64,000 nucleotides of DNA from Epiperipatus broadwayi (GCA_028023455.1 JAQFVV010006216.1:5288877-5352876); one strand, 5' to 3'; shown: positions 25,590 to 37,761, counted from the stretch's first letter. Made by a program: numbers and translations. Notes: generated by a model not told the origin, from the letters alone.

Positions 25590-27540
25590 GGAAACTCTGT
25601 ATATCCTTAACTTGCTAGTGAAATATATGCTATAAAACACACACTTATATCTGTCTTATATATTGATAATTTAAAAAGAAATGAACAAATTTATTAGATA
25701 AAAGAGAAAAGCAAGAAAAATATATTTAAAAATACATTTAAAAAAAATGTAATTTTGCTTTTAAAGCTGTTTATTAAGAGCAGATGGGGAAAAAAATTAG
25801 GAGAAATAAAAATTTAAACTCACTCTCTCTTCTTTTATAAATTAAAATAATTAAAAGAATAAAATGTTTAAAAATAAATAAATGTAAAAAAAAAAAAATC
25901 AGAATAAAATTAATTAGTGAAAACTTTTGGAATGCCAGTAAGATTCCTAGCTGTTAATAAAATTGAAACTAATAATTGAAATAATTCCAAACTATGTAAA
26001 CTATCTCTTCAGTATAAAAGCAATGAGATAATAAATTAATCTAGAAGAGATAAGATAAAACAAAATGTAAAAATTAATTAAGAATAGATTTAATGTATGA
26101 TAAAAATTAAAACGATGATAAGGAAATAAACAATGGGAGAGTTAGATATAAAAGAAGTGTTTGCCTGTTGTTAAAAAAAATCACATTCTGGGATTTGTAG
26201 AGATTCATTCAGAGATCCAAATATTCAGAAATTTAAGTACAGTAGCAAACCAGTCATTACTGATATGGACAACATTAATGCAGAAGCTATAAGATTAGCA
26301 ACATGTACTAGAAAGCCATAGGAGTATTTGACTGGTGCCACCATGTCTTCAGCAAAATCAACTGTCCTCGCCTGCAACCAATGACCAGAACCAATACTTA
26401 AGCTGCAAAGGAGATGCTGTTGCATACTCTCCTATTGTTGAGCCGAAGAAGGAATACGAGATCTGAAACCATCGATGGAAACCAAGGCCAACCGGTTGGA
26501 ATAATGAAAACCTACATAAATATATTTTCAATAATAACTGTCTAGACACTTTATTTTAAATGAAATGAACTTTAACAAAGGTCTATCATAAAATTTATTC
26601 TGAAAGTAATAGTTTATATTTTCTTATGGAAAATTTATTGTTATATTATGTTAAATATGTGTGTGAGTGAATAAACAATAATGCTTGCTTAATTGTTAGT
26701 TGGTCTATTCTATCTATCTCTATCTCTCTTTTGTAACTGCAATACCATTAATTTAAAGATAGAAATATCTGTTTATGTGAAGTAAAATTTGCTGGATCCT
26801 CTGATTAAGAATAGGAGCTAGTTTGGGAATATTTCAAGTGCTGGATTGGTGTGCTTGTTATCCGAGCATGCTGGCTATATATAACATATGGTCGGTTGGT
26901 GCCTGAGTTTTATTCTCAAAACAAATAAAATCCTTTGGATGGCAGATTTTTGTTCCAGCAGTTGAGAAGTGCTTTGGACAGGAAATATGGTCAAGCTGTG
27001 TTTGTATAGCCTCTATCTGGCCATAGTATCATTGATGGTTAATCTGTCAATGGTATTCTACTCTTTTGTTTGAAGTGCCAACCCATTCCTGTAGGTATTA
27101 AAGATATAATTAAATAATTGCATAAAGTAAATGATAAAAAAAGGAAAGGTCTTATAATAAATAATAAAATAAGAAATATTAAAAAATATTATTAAATAAA
27201 TAATGTTATGAATATAAGAAAAATTATAAAAAATAAATATGTATTGAGCTTGATAATAAGCACAATAAATTAAAGATATTAAAACTTAGATGTTTAAGTC
27301 TAAGATATTAAAAGTATACTAAGTAGAGAATAAAAATAGTTAAAAAAGAATAATAGAGGTGTATAACAGGTTAGGCAGATGGAGTCAGTACAATATGCTA
27401 CTGTTCTACTCCATTATTGTTTAGCTATCTCCAGTGGCTATATATACTATAGGTACCATCCATTCTTATGTTCCTAACCTTATCTCAAATCACAAATGTT
27501 CTTGATATTTAACAGTATTTAAATATTTTTTGACATAACT
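25590..27540. other. Unidentified insert in the LINE endonuclease
   Basis: About 1.95 kb separates the two halves of the endonuclease; roughly 70-80 residues are also missing, so deletion accompanied insertion. The insert is AT-rich, with a TCTATC microsatellite at about 26703-26728, a coding-like tract at 26191-26480 and a less AT-rich stretch at 26790-27090. I saw no terminal repeats or target-site duplication. Confidence 0.5.
26191..26480 (+). pseudogene. Broken coding-like tract, unidentified
   Basis: One frame reads on from 26191 with balanced amino-acid use unlike the surrounding AT-rich translation (DPNIQKFKYSSKPVITD, NINAEAIRLATCTRKP), hits one TAG, then EYLTGATMSSAKSTVLAC. After a frame change it continues NQYLSCKGDAVAYSPIV and EPKKEYEI, ending at TGA. 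Base composition is closer to coding sequence here. I do not recognise the protein. It could be a processed pseudogene or a degenerate exon; there is no clear splice site or poly(A) tail. Confidence 0.35.
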
Positions 27541-27760
27541 CCTATAACACCACTCCTTTTTTTTTCTATTTATATCCTTCTATACCAAAATCTTCCAGTA
27601 TGGGTTCTTTTTCTCTTAGATGTGTTTTTACTGCTGCTTGTATCTCAAGCTCTTCATTTTTAACTGCTTTGTTTAATTCCAGCCACTTTTCTGATCTCCT
27701 ACCACCTTGCATATTCAAATATCCAATTTTAACCAATTTCTTCTTTCCTAACTACTCATA
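27540..27760 (-). pseudogene. LINE ORF2 endonuclease N-terminus
   Basis: The - strand translation gives KIGYLNMQGGR, KWLEL, a THLREKEP tract and a KKKGV end. This is the first third of an apurinic-type LINE endonuclease (family patterns xxNxxG, ExxT-H and GGV). The catalytic Glu position reads Lys in KTHLREK. The rest resumes at about 25560 beyond the unidentified insert. Confidence 0.7.
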
Positions 27761-28002
27761 AATTCTTTTGACTCTTTTTTCTCCATTACATTTTAAAATA
27801 ACTTGTTTTCTATTAATTTTACAGACTCATTCCCTCTCCACATGTACATTTATATCTAAATCAGCTATCCTTTGTTTATTTCTTATATGTGTCGATTCTT
27901 CTTCTCTCTAATAATACTACAATTTAAAACCCCATCCCTCTTTTATAAGTTTCCCAAACTATATTCTTTATAAATCAAACTCCCTAAAACTTCACTTCCT
28001 TG

Positions 28003-29080
28003 TTTTGCTTAATGCAATCCCTCTTCACTATATAACTCCCTCTTACTAATAAAAAAATCCACAAACATAACATCATTTCTCTCACATAATTTTTTCAATC
28101 TCTCATTTATAGAACATGCCCTATCTAGCATATACAAATACCTATTGTCAAATCTTGGTAGTAATCCAACTATTTCTTCTCCTTTAATCTTACTCGAATT
28201 ACTAATTAATTCTATGTACTCATCCATACTCTCTGATGGCTCTGACAAATTATTTGTCCCTACCATAACATGCACATCTCTACTCTCTTGTTTCTTTACC
28301 TTATCTGTAACATCCCTAATTCTAGCTCCAGGCAGGCATATTCTTACATACCTGTTTCTATTTTCCTTTGCAATTATATCTCCACATTCTCTAATTAGCG
28401 AATCTGTCTCATAGTTCCCTACTTCATCCGTAACATTCTCTTCCACCTTCTGGACTTCCTTATCATTCCTATTCAATAATCCCTTTATCTGCTCATACTT
28501 TGTCTCTAACGATTTTAATTTTGCTTCTATGTCCTTTACATCTTCCTCTGTCTTATTCTTTGGCTAACTATCTCCATTGCACTACTTATTTTTTCATCCA
28601 TATCTTTTGTCACTCCACTAAAAACATACTCTATCCTATTTTCCTCAACTACATTTTGCTCCATTTCTCCTATCTTTCTCTTTGAACTATCTACACTTAG
28701 AAACCACTTTTCACCTTTTATCATATTTACACACTGGCTACATAACCATAAACCTATTATGTCCTTCCTAGTCTTATTTAAACATTTCAAATGATAAAAC
28801 CTCATCACATATGGTACACTCTACCACAGCATGCCAGATTTCTTTCTGATCATTATATATGCATTGTGGGATACAAATGCAATCCATATTTATTATTTTT
28901 CAAGTCCCGTACTCTATATTTATCTTTATGCTTTCTTTCCTACTCTTCAGACACTTTCATACAAAAGGAGAAAAACTTTACTTTCTTTCAATGGCAATCG
29001 ATAAATATATGTTTCCCAACCTTAGGCCTCAAAATGTTATCTTCTTTCTCAAATAAATCACTTCCTTTCTTAATTTATCT
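28003..29080 (-). pseudogene. LINE ORF1: PHD finger and SGNH esterase
   Basis: Starting near 29080, the decayed N-terminal tract is followed by a PHD-type zinc finger at about 28870-28720 (C-x-C spacing, VVECTICDE, then YHLKCLN and WLCSQC), with frame changes. From 28476 to 28009 a 155-codon open frame holds an SGNH/GDSL-like esterase domain: TDSLIREC (block I, family GDS), PGARIRDV, HVMVGTNNL (block III, GTNN), a GLLPR tract, NERLKKLCERN and an EEGLH end (block V, DGLH). This pairing is the CR1/L2-type ORF1 layout. The conserved catalytic Ser is present in TDSLIR. Function in these elements is thought to concern RNA or membrane binding. Confidence 0.85.
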
Positions 29081-29413
29081 CCTACACAAACAAGTCACCA
29101 TCTTGAATTTAAAAAAAAAAATTATTTCAAATATAATTTATAACATATCTTTTGTTTGAATATAATAAATATAAAAATATATACATTATTAGAAAGAGCA
29201 AATATAAAATAATGTAGTAAAGCTGATAAAATAATCATTACCTCAAAACAAAAATTAAGAAAAAAGAGATTTTTAACACTTTTAAACATGTTTATTTTTA
29301 CATTGGTTGACAATTTCTAAATTTTGAAAATTAAATGTTAAAATAATAATTTCATACACAGCTTCACCACATGTCATAAAATGCTGAAAAAAAAGATATA
29401 TAATATGACTTAC

Positions 29414-29494
29414 CTGAGATAATTTTTCAGTGTAAAACTTATCAAAGTAAGCAATTGGTGACTCATCTTTACTAGCTGACCCAGATCTTGTCTG
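29414..29494 (-). CDS. Exon candidate B of an unknown gene
   Basis: An 81-bp open tract flanked by an acceptor ending in ACATTTCTAG and a canonical donor CAG-GTAAGTC. It encodes 27 residues, including QTRSGSASKDESP and AYFDKFYTEKLSQ, with normal protein-like composition. It is phase 0 at both ends, matching the phase-0 donor of exon A at 30145. It lies 300 bp above the LINE, which would then be in the following intron. I do not recognise the protein. Confidence 0.55.
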
Positions 29495-30144
29495 CTAGAA
29501 ATGTTTGGTTGTCCTTTCATGCAGAGTATCTTTTAAAAATATGTTTGGTTTTAGTGGGAATAAAAAATGCCAGTAAGAACAGTTTTTGAGATATTATGCA
29601 GAGAACTTTAGTAAATTGTAATATATTATATATTATTAAAGTATTGAAAAATGGGGGGTGACTTAAAATATGTATTCTTTTCAAGAAAAAGTGTACTCAA
29701 AAAATAAATATCAACCAAAAATTTAAGATGAAATGAATAAAAACCAAGTAAATCAATAAACATCAAAATAAACTTATTTATTGTGAGCACTGATTATATA
29801 TGTGTGTGTGTGGGAGATGATGTATGAGATAGAGGGTGCTTGAAAGTCTGTGTTCAAGAGATTATTACAAAATTATAACAAATGAGTACAATGTTACTGT
29901 AATCATGCAATAAATGAATGATCATATAAATAGATAAAATGAATAAAAACTAAATAAATGGATAAACATCAACATACACAAATTTATTGTGAGTGTGGAT
30001 TGTCATGTTTTTATTATCATTGAAATTTAATTGCCTAAAATTCAAGAGCATATTTATTGCTTTTTCCACGTATGTAATCATAAAAAAATATAAGTAATAA
30101 AAACACTAATTGAACACTCACTGATGGGAAAATTGAATTCTCAC

Positions 30145-30306
30145 CTGTAACACATAAACATTATGGTCCAGTATCGAATACCAGTCTTGAAGAAGCCGTA
30201 AATGCAGTTCCCATGCTAGACCTTGCTGATAAAATGACTTCACCGCCTTTTTTTTTTTTTTTTGGTCATTGCAGCTCTTAGATCTGAACTTCAATAAAAT
30301 TAGCTT
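30145..30306 (-). CDS. Exon candidate A of an unknown gene
   Basis: The exon ends at a strong donor CAG-GTGAGAATT (intron begins 30144). Read back from the donor it encodes SFYQQGLAWELHLRLL and QDWYSILDHNVYVLQ, preceded by a lysine run from a 16-base A tract. Two starts are possible. Either it is spliced at an acceptor CTTGTTTTTTTAG with the exon from 30306, giving one unbroken frame. Or it is the first coding exon with ATG at 30269-30267 (ATGACC then poly-A), which joins the same frame only if the A tract were 17 rather than 16 long. The promoter-like motif at 30517 favours a nearby gene start. The protein is unrecognised. Confidence 0.55.
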
Positions 30307-30516
30307 CTAAAAAAACAAGACTCACAAATATATAGATCAGGAATTTTATATTCAAATCAAAACAAACTGTGAGAGAATCCATTTTCAGTCGTAAAAACAT
30401 TTTACGAATACTTAATCTAAAAAAAAAGAGAGGAAAAAAAAATTGCATTTCAGAAAAAAAATAATAAAAAATATAAATTTCATCGTAGAAAAAAAATACA
30501 TCTTTTTGAACAGAAC

Positions 30517-30527
30517 AAAATGGCGGA
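30517..30527. promoter_or_regulatory. YY1-type AAAATGGCGGA motif
   Basis: AAAATGGCGGAA is the consensus bound by YY1 and is typical of the region around transcription starts of animal housekeeping genes. It lies 210-250 bp above the exon candidate on the - strand, in a locally less AT-rich patch. Taken with the exons it suggests a - strand promoter; alone it would be weak. Confidence 0.4.
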
Positions 30528-31246
30528 ACGAATGGTTTGATTCCCGTTTAAAATTTAAACTTCTGAAAAGGGGTGCTAAAGGGGCATTGGAAATGAACAA
30601 GTTTTAAATTAAAAAAATTTTTAGTATCAAAATTACTAAAAATCAACTAATCTTACATACAACTTAGTTATAAAGCCTCCTTACAACAACAAAAAAATTT
30701 GTTACTTCTATATTTAAAATGACGTAATGAAACACTTTTCAAACATTATCAGTAGGCTTTAAATTGGTCGTGCCCTCTGGTATTGACCAGCATAAGCTGT
30801 CCATAATATTATATAAAAGTACAAAAGTAAGAATTGAAGATAAAATTAAATATTTAGATAGAGAAATTCACATAGATAATGATAAAATTATATTAAAACA
30901 TTTTATTAGAGATAAATTAAGAAAAATAATTCCAATAAGACTTACAAGTATGGATGCAAAAAGATGACAGTTATTAAAAATTTTAAATTTAGAAATGATA
31001 AATATAAAATTGTAGCTGGTTTTCAAAAGAAATATTTATTGAATTGTATAAAGATTATGAATATAACCTTAAAAATATTTTTTAAACATAAAAAAAATCT
31101 ATATTATATAATATTTCTATGCAAAATGATTATAATGGTTGTAGTAACTAACAATAGTTCAAATAAAAAATGGATCAATGTTTTATATTATTCCTAAATT
31201 TATAATATATTAATTAAAAAAATATTGTATTGATAAAGAGGTGCTT

Positions 31247-32379
31247 GTCTTATAGATAAAGACGCCGTTCGATGGCGCCGTTTTCAGGCTAAAACTATAA
31301 AATATGAACATTCACGGGCCGTTGATTTCAATCATTTTGATGTGTTTTTTGTAATGCAAAAATAAAAACAAAACAAAATCTTTTTTTTTTTTTTAAATAT
31401 TATTTTTTATTAACATATACAAATTAAATGATACTAATAAATATAAAATAAAATAAATTACAATTTGATTCGTGTTTTTTATTTTGCTTTATTAGAAAAA
31501 TCAATTTTCTATCGTATATTTTTTTACTGGGGTTACGGCTTTACCGCTATTTTTATTTCATATAGAATGACAACAAAAAGTAAAAGTTGTTATGGTTAGG
31601 TTTAGGGTTAGTTTTAGCGTTAGATTTAGGGTTAGGTTTAGGTTTAATGTTCTGTTGTTTGTAAATATTTTTTTTTAGTAACATCTATAAAATAAATGAT
31701 AACATACTATATTTAACAAAGTATAACCATAGTCGGAGAAAAGAAATAAAGTAAAACTTTTTTAAACAACAACAAAAATGTCTTCTTTACTTATTAATCA
31801 TGTTTATAATATATGCTTTTTATGAAATTTACAAAAAAACCCTGCATAATTGTACTTTTCTTACTGGATATTTTTGTGTTACCGCTGTATTTTACTTCAA
31901 AAATATACACATGGTAGAATCTTGTTTGTCTCGTGGAATGTTACGAACAGTACGTTGCTTGACGCATTATCTAATTCCAACTCACTTTACACATATATCT
32001 TGTCAACATTTTCCCAATTAAAACTTCAATACAGTACGGTGTAAAAAGTCTGATAATTATTACTTTACAAAATCTGAACATTTCAATACTTTAAAATAAA
32101 AAAAAATCCAATGAAAACAACATTTCCATCCAATTCAAAAAAACACACCTTCTCACCAAGCTGTAACCATTTTATAAACTGCGAATTTGAAAAATGTATT
32201 TGCTGCGATGCGACATACATGCTGTACTGCGACGCGACATAGCGGCCTGCAATCTGTAGCACAACAAAAAAGTTGTATTATAGAAAACGCAGGTTCGAAT
32301 GTGTCAGCCGCGGAAACGGCATTTTTGTGTGTTTTAGCACGAAAACGGCGCCATAGAGCGGTGTCTTTAGCTATAAGAC
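31247..32379. mobile_element. TIR DNA transposon with GC-rich ends
   Basis: The terminal inverted repeats are about 49 bp long. The left one (31247-31295) opens GTCTTATAGATAAAGAC and continues CCGTTCGATGGCGCCGTTTTC. The right one (32331-32379), reverse-complemented, opens GTCTTATAGCTAAAGAC and continues CCGCTCTATGGCGCCGTTTTC, with GCTAAAAC in both. The ends are strikingly GC-rich for this region. No transposase is recognisable in the 1133 bp, and the target-site duplication is not resolved (the flanks GTGCTT and TAGAGC do not match). It carries telomere-like repeats. An open frame at 32187-32399 runs into the right TIR and is not convincing. Confidence 0.75.
31594..31647 (+). repeat. Degenerate telomere-like TTAGGG repeats
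   Basis: GGTTAGGTTTAGGGTTAG and following units (GATTTAGGGTTAGGTTTAGG) form about eight imperfect copies of TTAGGG, TTTAGG or GTTAG. They lie inside the TIR element, so they were probably carried there by it rather than marking a chromosome fusion. Confidence 0.7.
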
Positions 32380-35300
32380 TAGAGCCAATAAAGATATAAA
32401 TATTGGCTGGTCAAATGGTAAAAGTCTTGAAAAATTAATATGTAGTTATAAAATAAGAGATGATGTAAAATATAAAAAGAGAAATTGTATATAAAATTGA
32501 GACAATTGTAATATGATTTTCTACGGATACATGGGGAAACAGATTAAAAAATATAACTGCAATTAATAGATGATAAATCTGCTTTATATATTCATTACTT
32601 AACTTAGGAACATAAAATAGCTATATATAAAATATTAAATCTTTAAATTATATTAAAGATCAAAAAAAGAGACAAATATATGATATAAATTGTTAAAAAT
32701 AATATATATAATTGTATCAATATTTTTAAACATTAATAAATTTAGTTAATAACTGATTAATTAACAATGAGTGGAAAAATATAAGGTAGTGTATCGGTTG
32801 TATAAGATGGAGTGGGTGACTGAAGGGATCCCCTCTAATTATATATAAAGTTGTATAAAGGTAATTTTTCATTTGTTCTATGCATTAGTATGTTATATAG
32901 TTAATTGATTTTAATTTTTATTGAATCTATAGCAATCCAGATTGCTGTTTCATAATTTTATTTAGTTTTATTCCTGTTTTATTTATTGTCATTGATGTTA
33001 TTTTTATTTTAGTTATAAAACGGTAAATAGCATTATAGGCAATAATAGAGTTAACAGTTAAAATAGATGTTTAACATTTGATAAAAGCATAAAATGATGA
33101 TCTGAAAATGGCTTTTCATGTACATAAATGTGTAACGGTAAATTTTGACACAAGTTGAGCAAAGATATTTACATTAAAAATGGTTAATATACTTCAAATA
33201 AAAATGATTAATTTTATATATATAAGAATATTTACCAAATGTTTGTGATGATGATAATGATGATTGCTATTTATAACCTAGCGCTGAAGGTTAAGCAAAT
33301 ACCAGTCTTCCCAGAGTATTTTATTTGTTTTTCTCATTTCAATAATAATAAAAAAATGAAACCTTAAGGCACTAAATCTGAATAGAAAGTTTGCTTTTGG
33401 AAAACTAACATCCTTAATAAATTATTACTACTGCCCCTGCATGTTCCCCAGCGGATTCCATGATATCTCAAGGTTGTGGATATTAATAGCATAAGAAATG
33501 TTAATAGCAGAATGATTGGATTGAGTTCGAAAAGCAAACACAAACTAAATGGATTAATAAAAAATAATAATTTATTAACAATAAATATGTAATTGTTGCT
33601 TATATATTTGCAACTATAAATTGATATACAAAATATTAAAAATAAAAGAGATTTTAAATTTAAGGCCTTAAAATAATTATATTCATAAAATCTTACCAAG
33701 TGAAATAAAGTTAAAACCATGAATTTCTACAGATATCATTGTTTTCATATATTTATGAATGAGTCCTCATTAATTTTTCCAAAGTGATAATTGTCCTCCA
33801 GATGCTTTGGTGATGTTCAATGGGGTATACAATAGTCATTGGTGGCAGTAGTTCTGATAGTTTCTAAAGTACAGTTCACTTCTTTCCTAATGGGATGATT
33901 AAAGCAGGCATTAGCTGTTTTTAACAAACTGCACTGTTAGTTTCTGAATCCGATTGCATTTCAAGGTATTTTGATTTTCGTGAGATTTTTAGTTGTCTAA
34001 CCATACATATTAGAAGGTCTTCTATTAGATAATCATAATAATTACTATTATAAATGGAGTGTTGAAAAATACTGTAAAACAGTTAATGATATACAGATCT
34101 TCTAGTTATAGGACAAAACACTTTTAACAAGCAGTTTCTCTCTTCTGCATGGAATCACTGCAATACTACTCCTTGAGTTGTCTTCAGATAAACTAGTAAT
34201 CTAGATTGTCCAATCTGTTTGTTTTACCTATTTATACCCCACTGATTGATATTCAATCCTGTTGCTGGACTTGACAGATATTTTCCAAATAAGAGATTTG
34301 TCATCAGCTAGTTTCAAGATAGGATGGAAAAAAAATCCATTACCAATCTTTAAAAATTTGTCGATAACTTACTTATTTTTATTAACCCATAATTTTAAAT
34401 AATATATTTAGATTTGCCATTAAATTTACCTTAAGAATTGGAAAATTTGTTTAATTAAAAATTCATTCAGGGTTTAGATATTTCATAAATATAAATAAAA
34501 TCATTTATGCACAGACTAATATTAATATATTAACATTATTAATTTCTAAATAGTAAACTTAGATTTTTATATCTAATATTAGATACAATAAAGATTTAGA
34601 GAAAAAAGATTATTGAAAGTTTAACTAATGTAAAACATTTATTTTTAATATAATATTATAAAATCTACTTTGCAAAATAAAATTTAAATAATTGTTATTT
34701 GTTAATGAGTTTTTAATCAAATTTTATCAACAAAAATCAAGCTTAATTTTTAAAAAGGAGTTTATTTCACTTTATAATTTATGCAACATCAAGTTATCTG
34801 TGGTAAATTAAATATTAGCATTTAACATGTTTTAATAAACAAAACATGAATATATCTCATTTCTTGGTCATTATTTTTTTGTATGTTTCATGAGTATTTT
34901 ATTTTATTAGAATAGTACCCTTAAATTGTATTTTAGTTATGGTTTAATTTTAAAAGTTCTTCAACATTATTTATTATGTTAATTTTTCATTTTTTAGTAT
35001 ATTATAATTCTGCAACCAAAAAAAAAAGGCAATTCTGTAATGGAATTACATTTAGTTTTAAGGAAATATATATATTTTAAAAAAATCATTTAATTTATTT
35101 AACAGCAAATTATAATTAAAAAAAATCCTCTGATTTATGTTGATTTATCTTTTTTCTGATTAGAACTGTAGCATTGTTCAAACAAATGGTAGCTACTCCA
35201 TACCATTCACAATTGATTTGTACATAAATTAATGAACTTATTTGCTCCACATAAAACCTTCTCTATAAAATGGTGATAGTAACTTTTTTGATTGTCTTTT

Positions 35301-36180
35301 TAAAGCAAAACTTTTTCAATTAGTATTATTTCAATGTGCTTTTGAAGTAAATTAGTTATTTATATGTAGGGTGAAATCTTAAAAATAGTGAGAATAAAAC
35401 TAATTACTACTTATAAAACTAGATATTATTTTGTGCAGAAAAAAATATTAATTTATAATAATACTGTAATATTTCACTGAAAATAATATATTTTGGTTAT
35501 TAATATTTAGCACCTCAACTCATACTTCAATAAAAAATATTTCACCACGTTGAATCATATTGAAAATTACTCATTTTATTAAATATTTCTGGAGTTATTA
35601 TTTAATAAACAGTAGTTTCTTTTCTGTAAGCATTTTCATTATTTCTTTTTATATTTGATTTTTGAAATCTTTAAATTGTAATAAATAATATCAATCTTTC
35701 TGTTATTTTTAATAGCACATTTAGCTTTGGTTAAAGAATATTAGAAGGAAGATTGTTATGTAGTCTAAACATTAACATTATTTAATAAAATTTAAATATT
35801 GCAAAAATCAAATATGAAAAGAAGATAATTACTTAATATTATCTAGAAATAGATGAAAGATTTTTTTTTTTTTGTTATTGATATATACTATTAATCTTCA
35901 TTTCGTGTAAAAATTTTCTAATTACAGTGCTTCTTTATTTTTATAATTATTATATTGTTTTCCCATGTTTGACCAATTTTAATACCTATTTGATATGTGT
36001 GTGTGCTAGTATCTCTAAAAGAAATTTTGTTTAAATAATCAAGTAGAAAGGTTGATGTAAATTCAAAATATCAGTAAGTGTTAAAACATTTTACTTTAAA
36101 AGCAATGTTAAGTAATTTAACAGATTGATTTCAAGAAAGATAAAACAAAGATAAAAGTTTTTAATTCAAATTGTAGTGAT
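32380..36180. other. AT-rich background, no gene seen
   Basis: There is a GATGATGATAATGATG microsatellite near 33247 and long A/T runs. The 118-codon frame on the - strand (33364-33720) is a Leu/Ile/Phe-rich translation of AT-rich DNA; its start region has a GTAAGA donor-like sequence, but I see no supporting exon. Confidence 0.4.
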
Positions 36181-36900
36181 GAATTTGGGGATGAAGAGGA
36201 AAGTGAGATAGTGAAATGGTAGCCTAAGTTCATGTCCAGAAGTGGAAATAACAGAGAAGGATAGTCCAGAGGTAAACTTTAAAGAACCTCAAATAGTATT
36301 CAGAGAAAGTAAGCCTATAAATACAGAATAAAAAGACTGTCAAACATTCTACACAGGAATGATGCCTAATCGCTTGTTACAAAAATAAATGAGAACCAGA
36401 TAATAACAATGGAGAAAATTGAGAAAATGAAGCAGAAAATAGAAGAGAATCCTCAAAGGTAGTTGAAAAAAAAATGAATAAAATATGGCAAAGAGATGAC
36501 AAAATGAAATTGTGAAAGTGATAGGGCTGAAGTTCCTAACCACTGATAAACCTAGACTAGACAATGATAATATGATTGATGTTGAAAGTAATAAAGAAAA
36601 TATAAGGGAATTATCAAATTCAGAACAAGGTGCTTTAGAGAAAGAAACAAATGAAAGTTTTAATATACCTGAAGAGGCAAAAGAAAATGTATTAGATAAG
36701 TTAAAAGTTTATAGAGATGATATACATGAGAAAACTCAATCTCATACATCTATTAATTCATGAACCCATGTAAAAAAATTATTGAAGAATGAGATGATAG
36801 ATTTTGTAGTGCAAAGTAAGTTAGAATTTATAGATCAGAGTAAACAATCAAAGAAATAGTGAAGAGAACAATCAAGAACCTAAAGAAAGTTGTACACAAT
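36181..36900 (+). other. Glu/Lys-rich coding-like tract, unidentified
   Basis: Short + strand frames rich in Glu, Lys, Asn and Asp follow one another with stops and frame changes, for example DEFGDEEESEIVKW near 36180 and an 83-codon frame at 36512-36763 containing DVESNKENIRELSN and EEAKENVLDKLKV. The composition resembles a gag or LINE ORF1 coiled-coil region, but no zinc knuckle or other family mark was seen. It may equally be biased AT-rich sequence. Confidence 0.25.
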
Positions 36901-37761
36901 TTTTCTTTAGACATGGTTTCAAGATAAGATCTCTCACTTCATTTACTTTATCAGAAGAAAAGATCATTCACATTTGTAGATGCACTCTACTGATAAACAT
37001 ATAGCAAGTTATGTTATATCATGATTTTTTTTTAAAGGAATGTTACCAGAAAAAAAATAACAGTTAACTTAAAAAAAGAATACACTAACAGTAAAAGAAC
37101 CATCATTCTTAAGTTTTATTGTTAATAGTTAAAAGGAATTAAATCCCATCAATGCAAAATTTTCCACAATCCAAAAACAAGAATAGTTAAGATCATTTTT
37201 AGAATTGTGTAATTACTACCATGGGTTCCGCAACAATATTGAAAGAAATATAGTAGCATTATTAATTGTCGAGAAAGAGCACACGATGGAAGTGGACTCT
37301 AAAGCATAGAAAAGACTATATAGTATAGCCATATTTTTTTTAAAGGAAAGTTTATTACCCTGCTTATTAATTAAAGATTGATTTGATGCAGATCAGGATA
37401 AAAAAATCACATGCCTCAGACTAATGGAGATAGCAGAACAAAAAAGGCAAGGTGATATAATAGAATCTTAGGTAGTCACGTATTTACCTTGCTATGACGT
37501 CATTTGCCTGAAGGCATACTACTCTAACCACCCGATTTTTAAGATAATGTCACCTAGTGATTTGCCGACACATGTAATCGCAAAAATTTTGTGGCATATC
37601 ACGTGGTGACGTTACATCAAAGATCGGTAGATTAGAATAGTATGCCCTCAGGGCAATGTCGTCATAGAAACGAAGAGCTGGGGGAAGGCACGTGGTACAG
37701 GTTCATGAGGTCAAAACGGAGAAACAAACACGTGGTACAGAATAATGCCGGCGGCGTCCAT

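Larger units (their letters stand above)
20690..29110 (-). mobile_element. CR1-like LINE split by two inserts
   Basis: Read on the - strand from about 29110 down to 20690, this is one retrotransposon: ORF1 (PHD finger plus SGNH esterase), ORF2 endonuclease, reverse transcriptase and a C-terminal Cys/His motif. The order and sense are consistent throughout. It is interrupted by an unidentified 1.95-kb insert (about 25590-27540) inside the endonuclease and by dispersed repeat copy 2 (21209-23315) before the ORF2 C-terminus. ORF1 with PHD and esterase domains is a hallmark of the CR1/L2 group. Many stops and frameshifts show it is dead. It lies in the putative intron space downstream of the - strand exons at 29414 and 30145. 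Confidence 0.85.

Noticed and set aside
30764-31197. Two overlapping Lys/Ile-rich + strand frames
   Set aside because: Composition is that of AT-rich DNA. A faint likeness to a reverse transcriptase thumb region could not be anchored to any motif.
31594-31647. Chromosome-fusion scar
   Set aside because: The telomere-like units lie within a TIR element, which explains their presence more simply.
33364-33720. 118-codon - strand frame
   Set aside because: Leu/Ile/Phe-rich translation of AT-rich DNA with no family motif; the donor-like site near its start has no partner exon.
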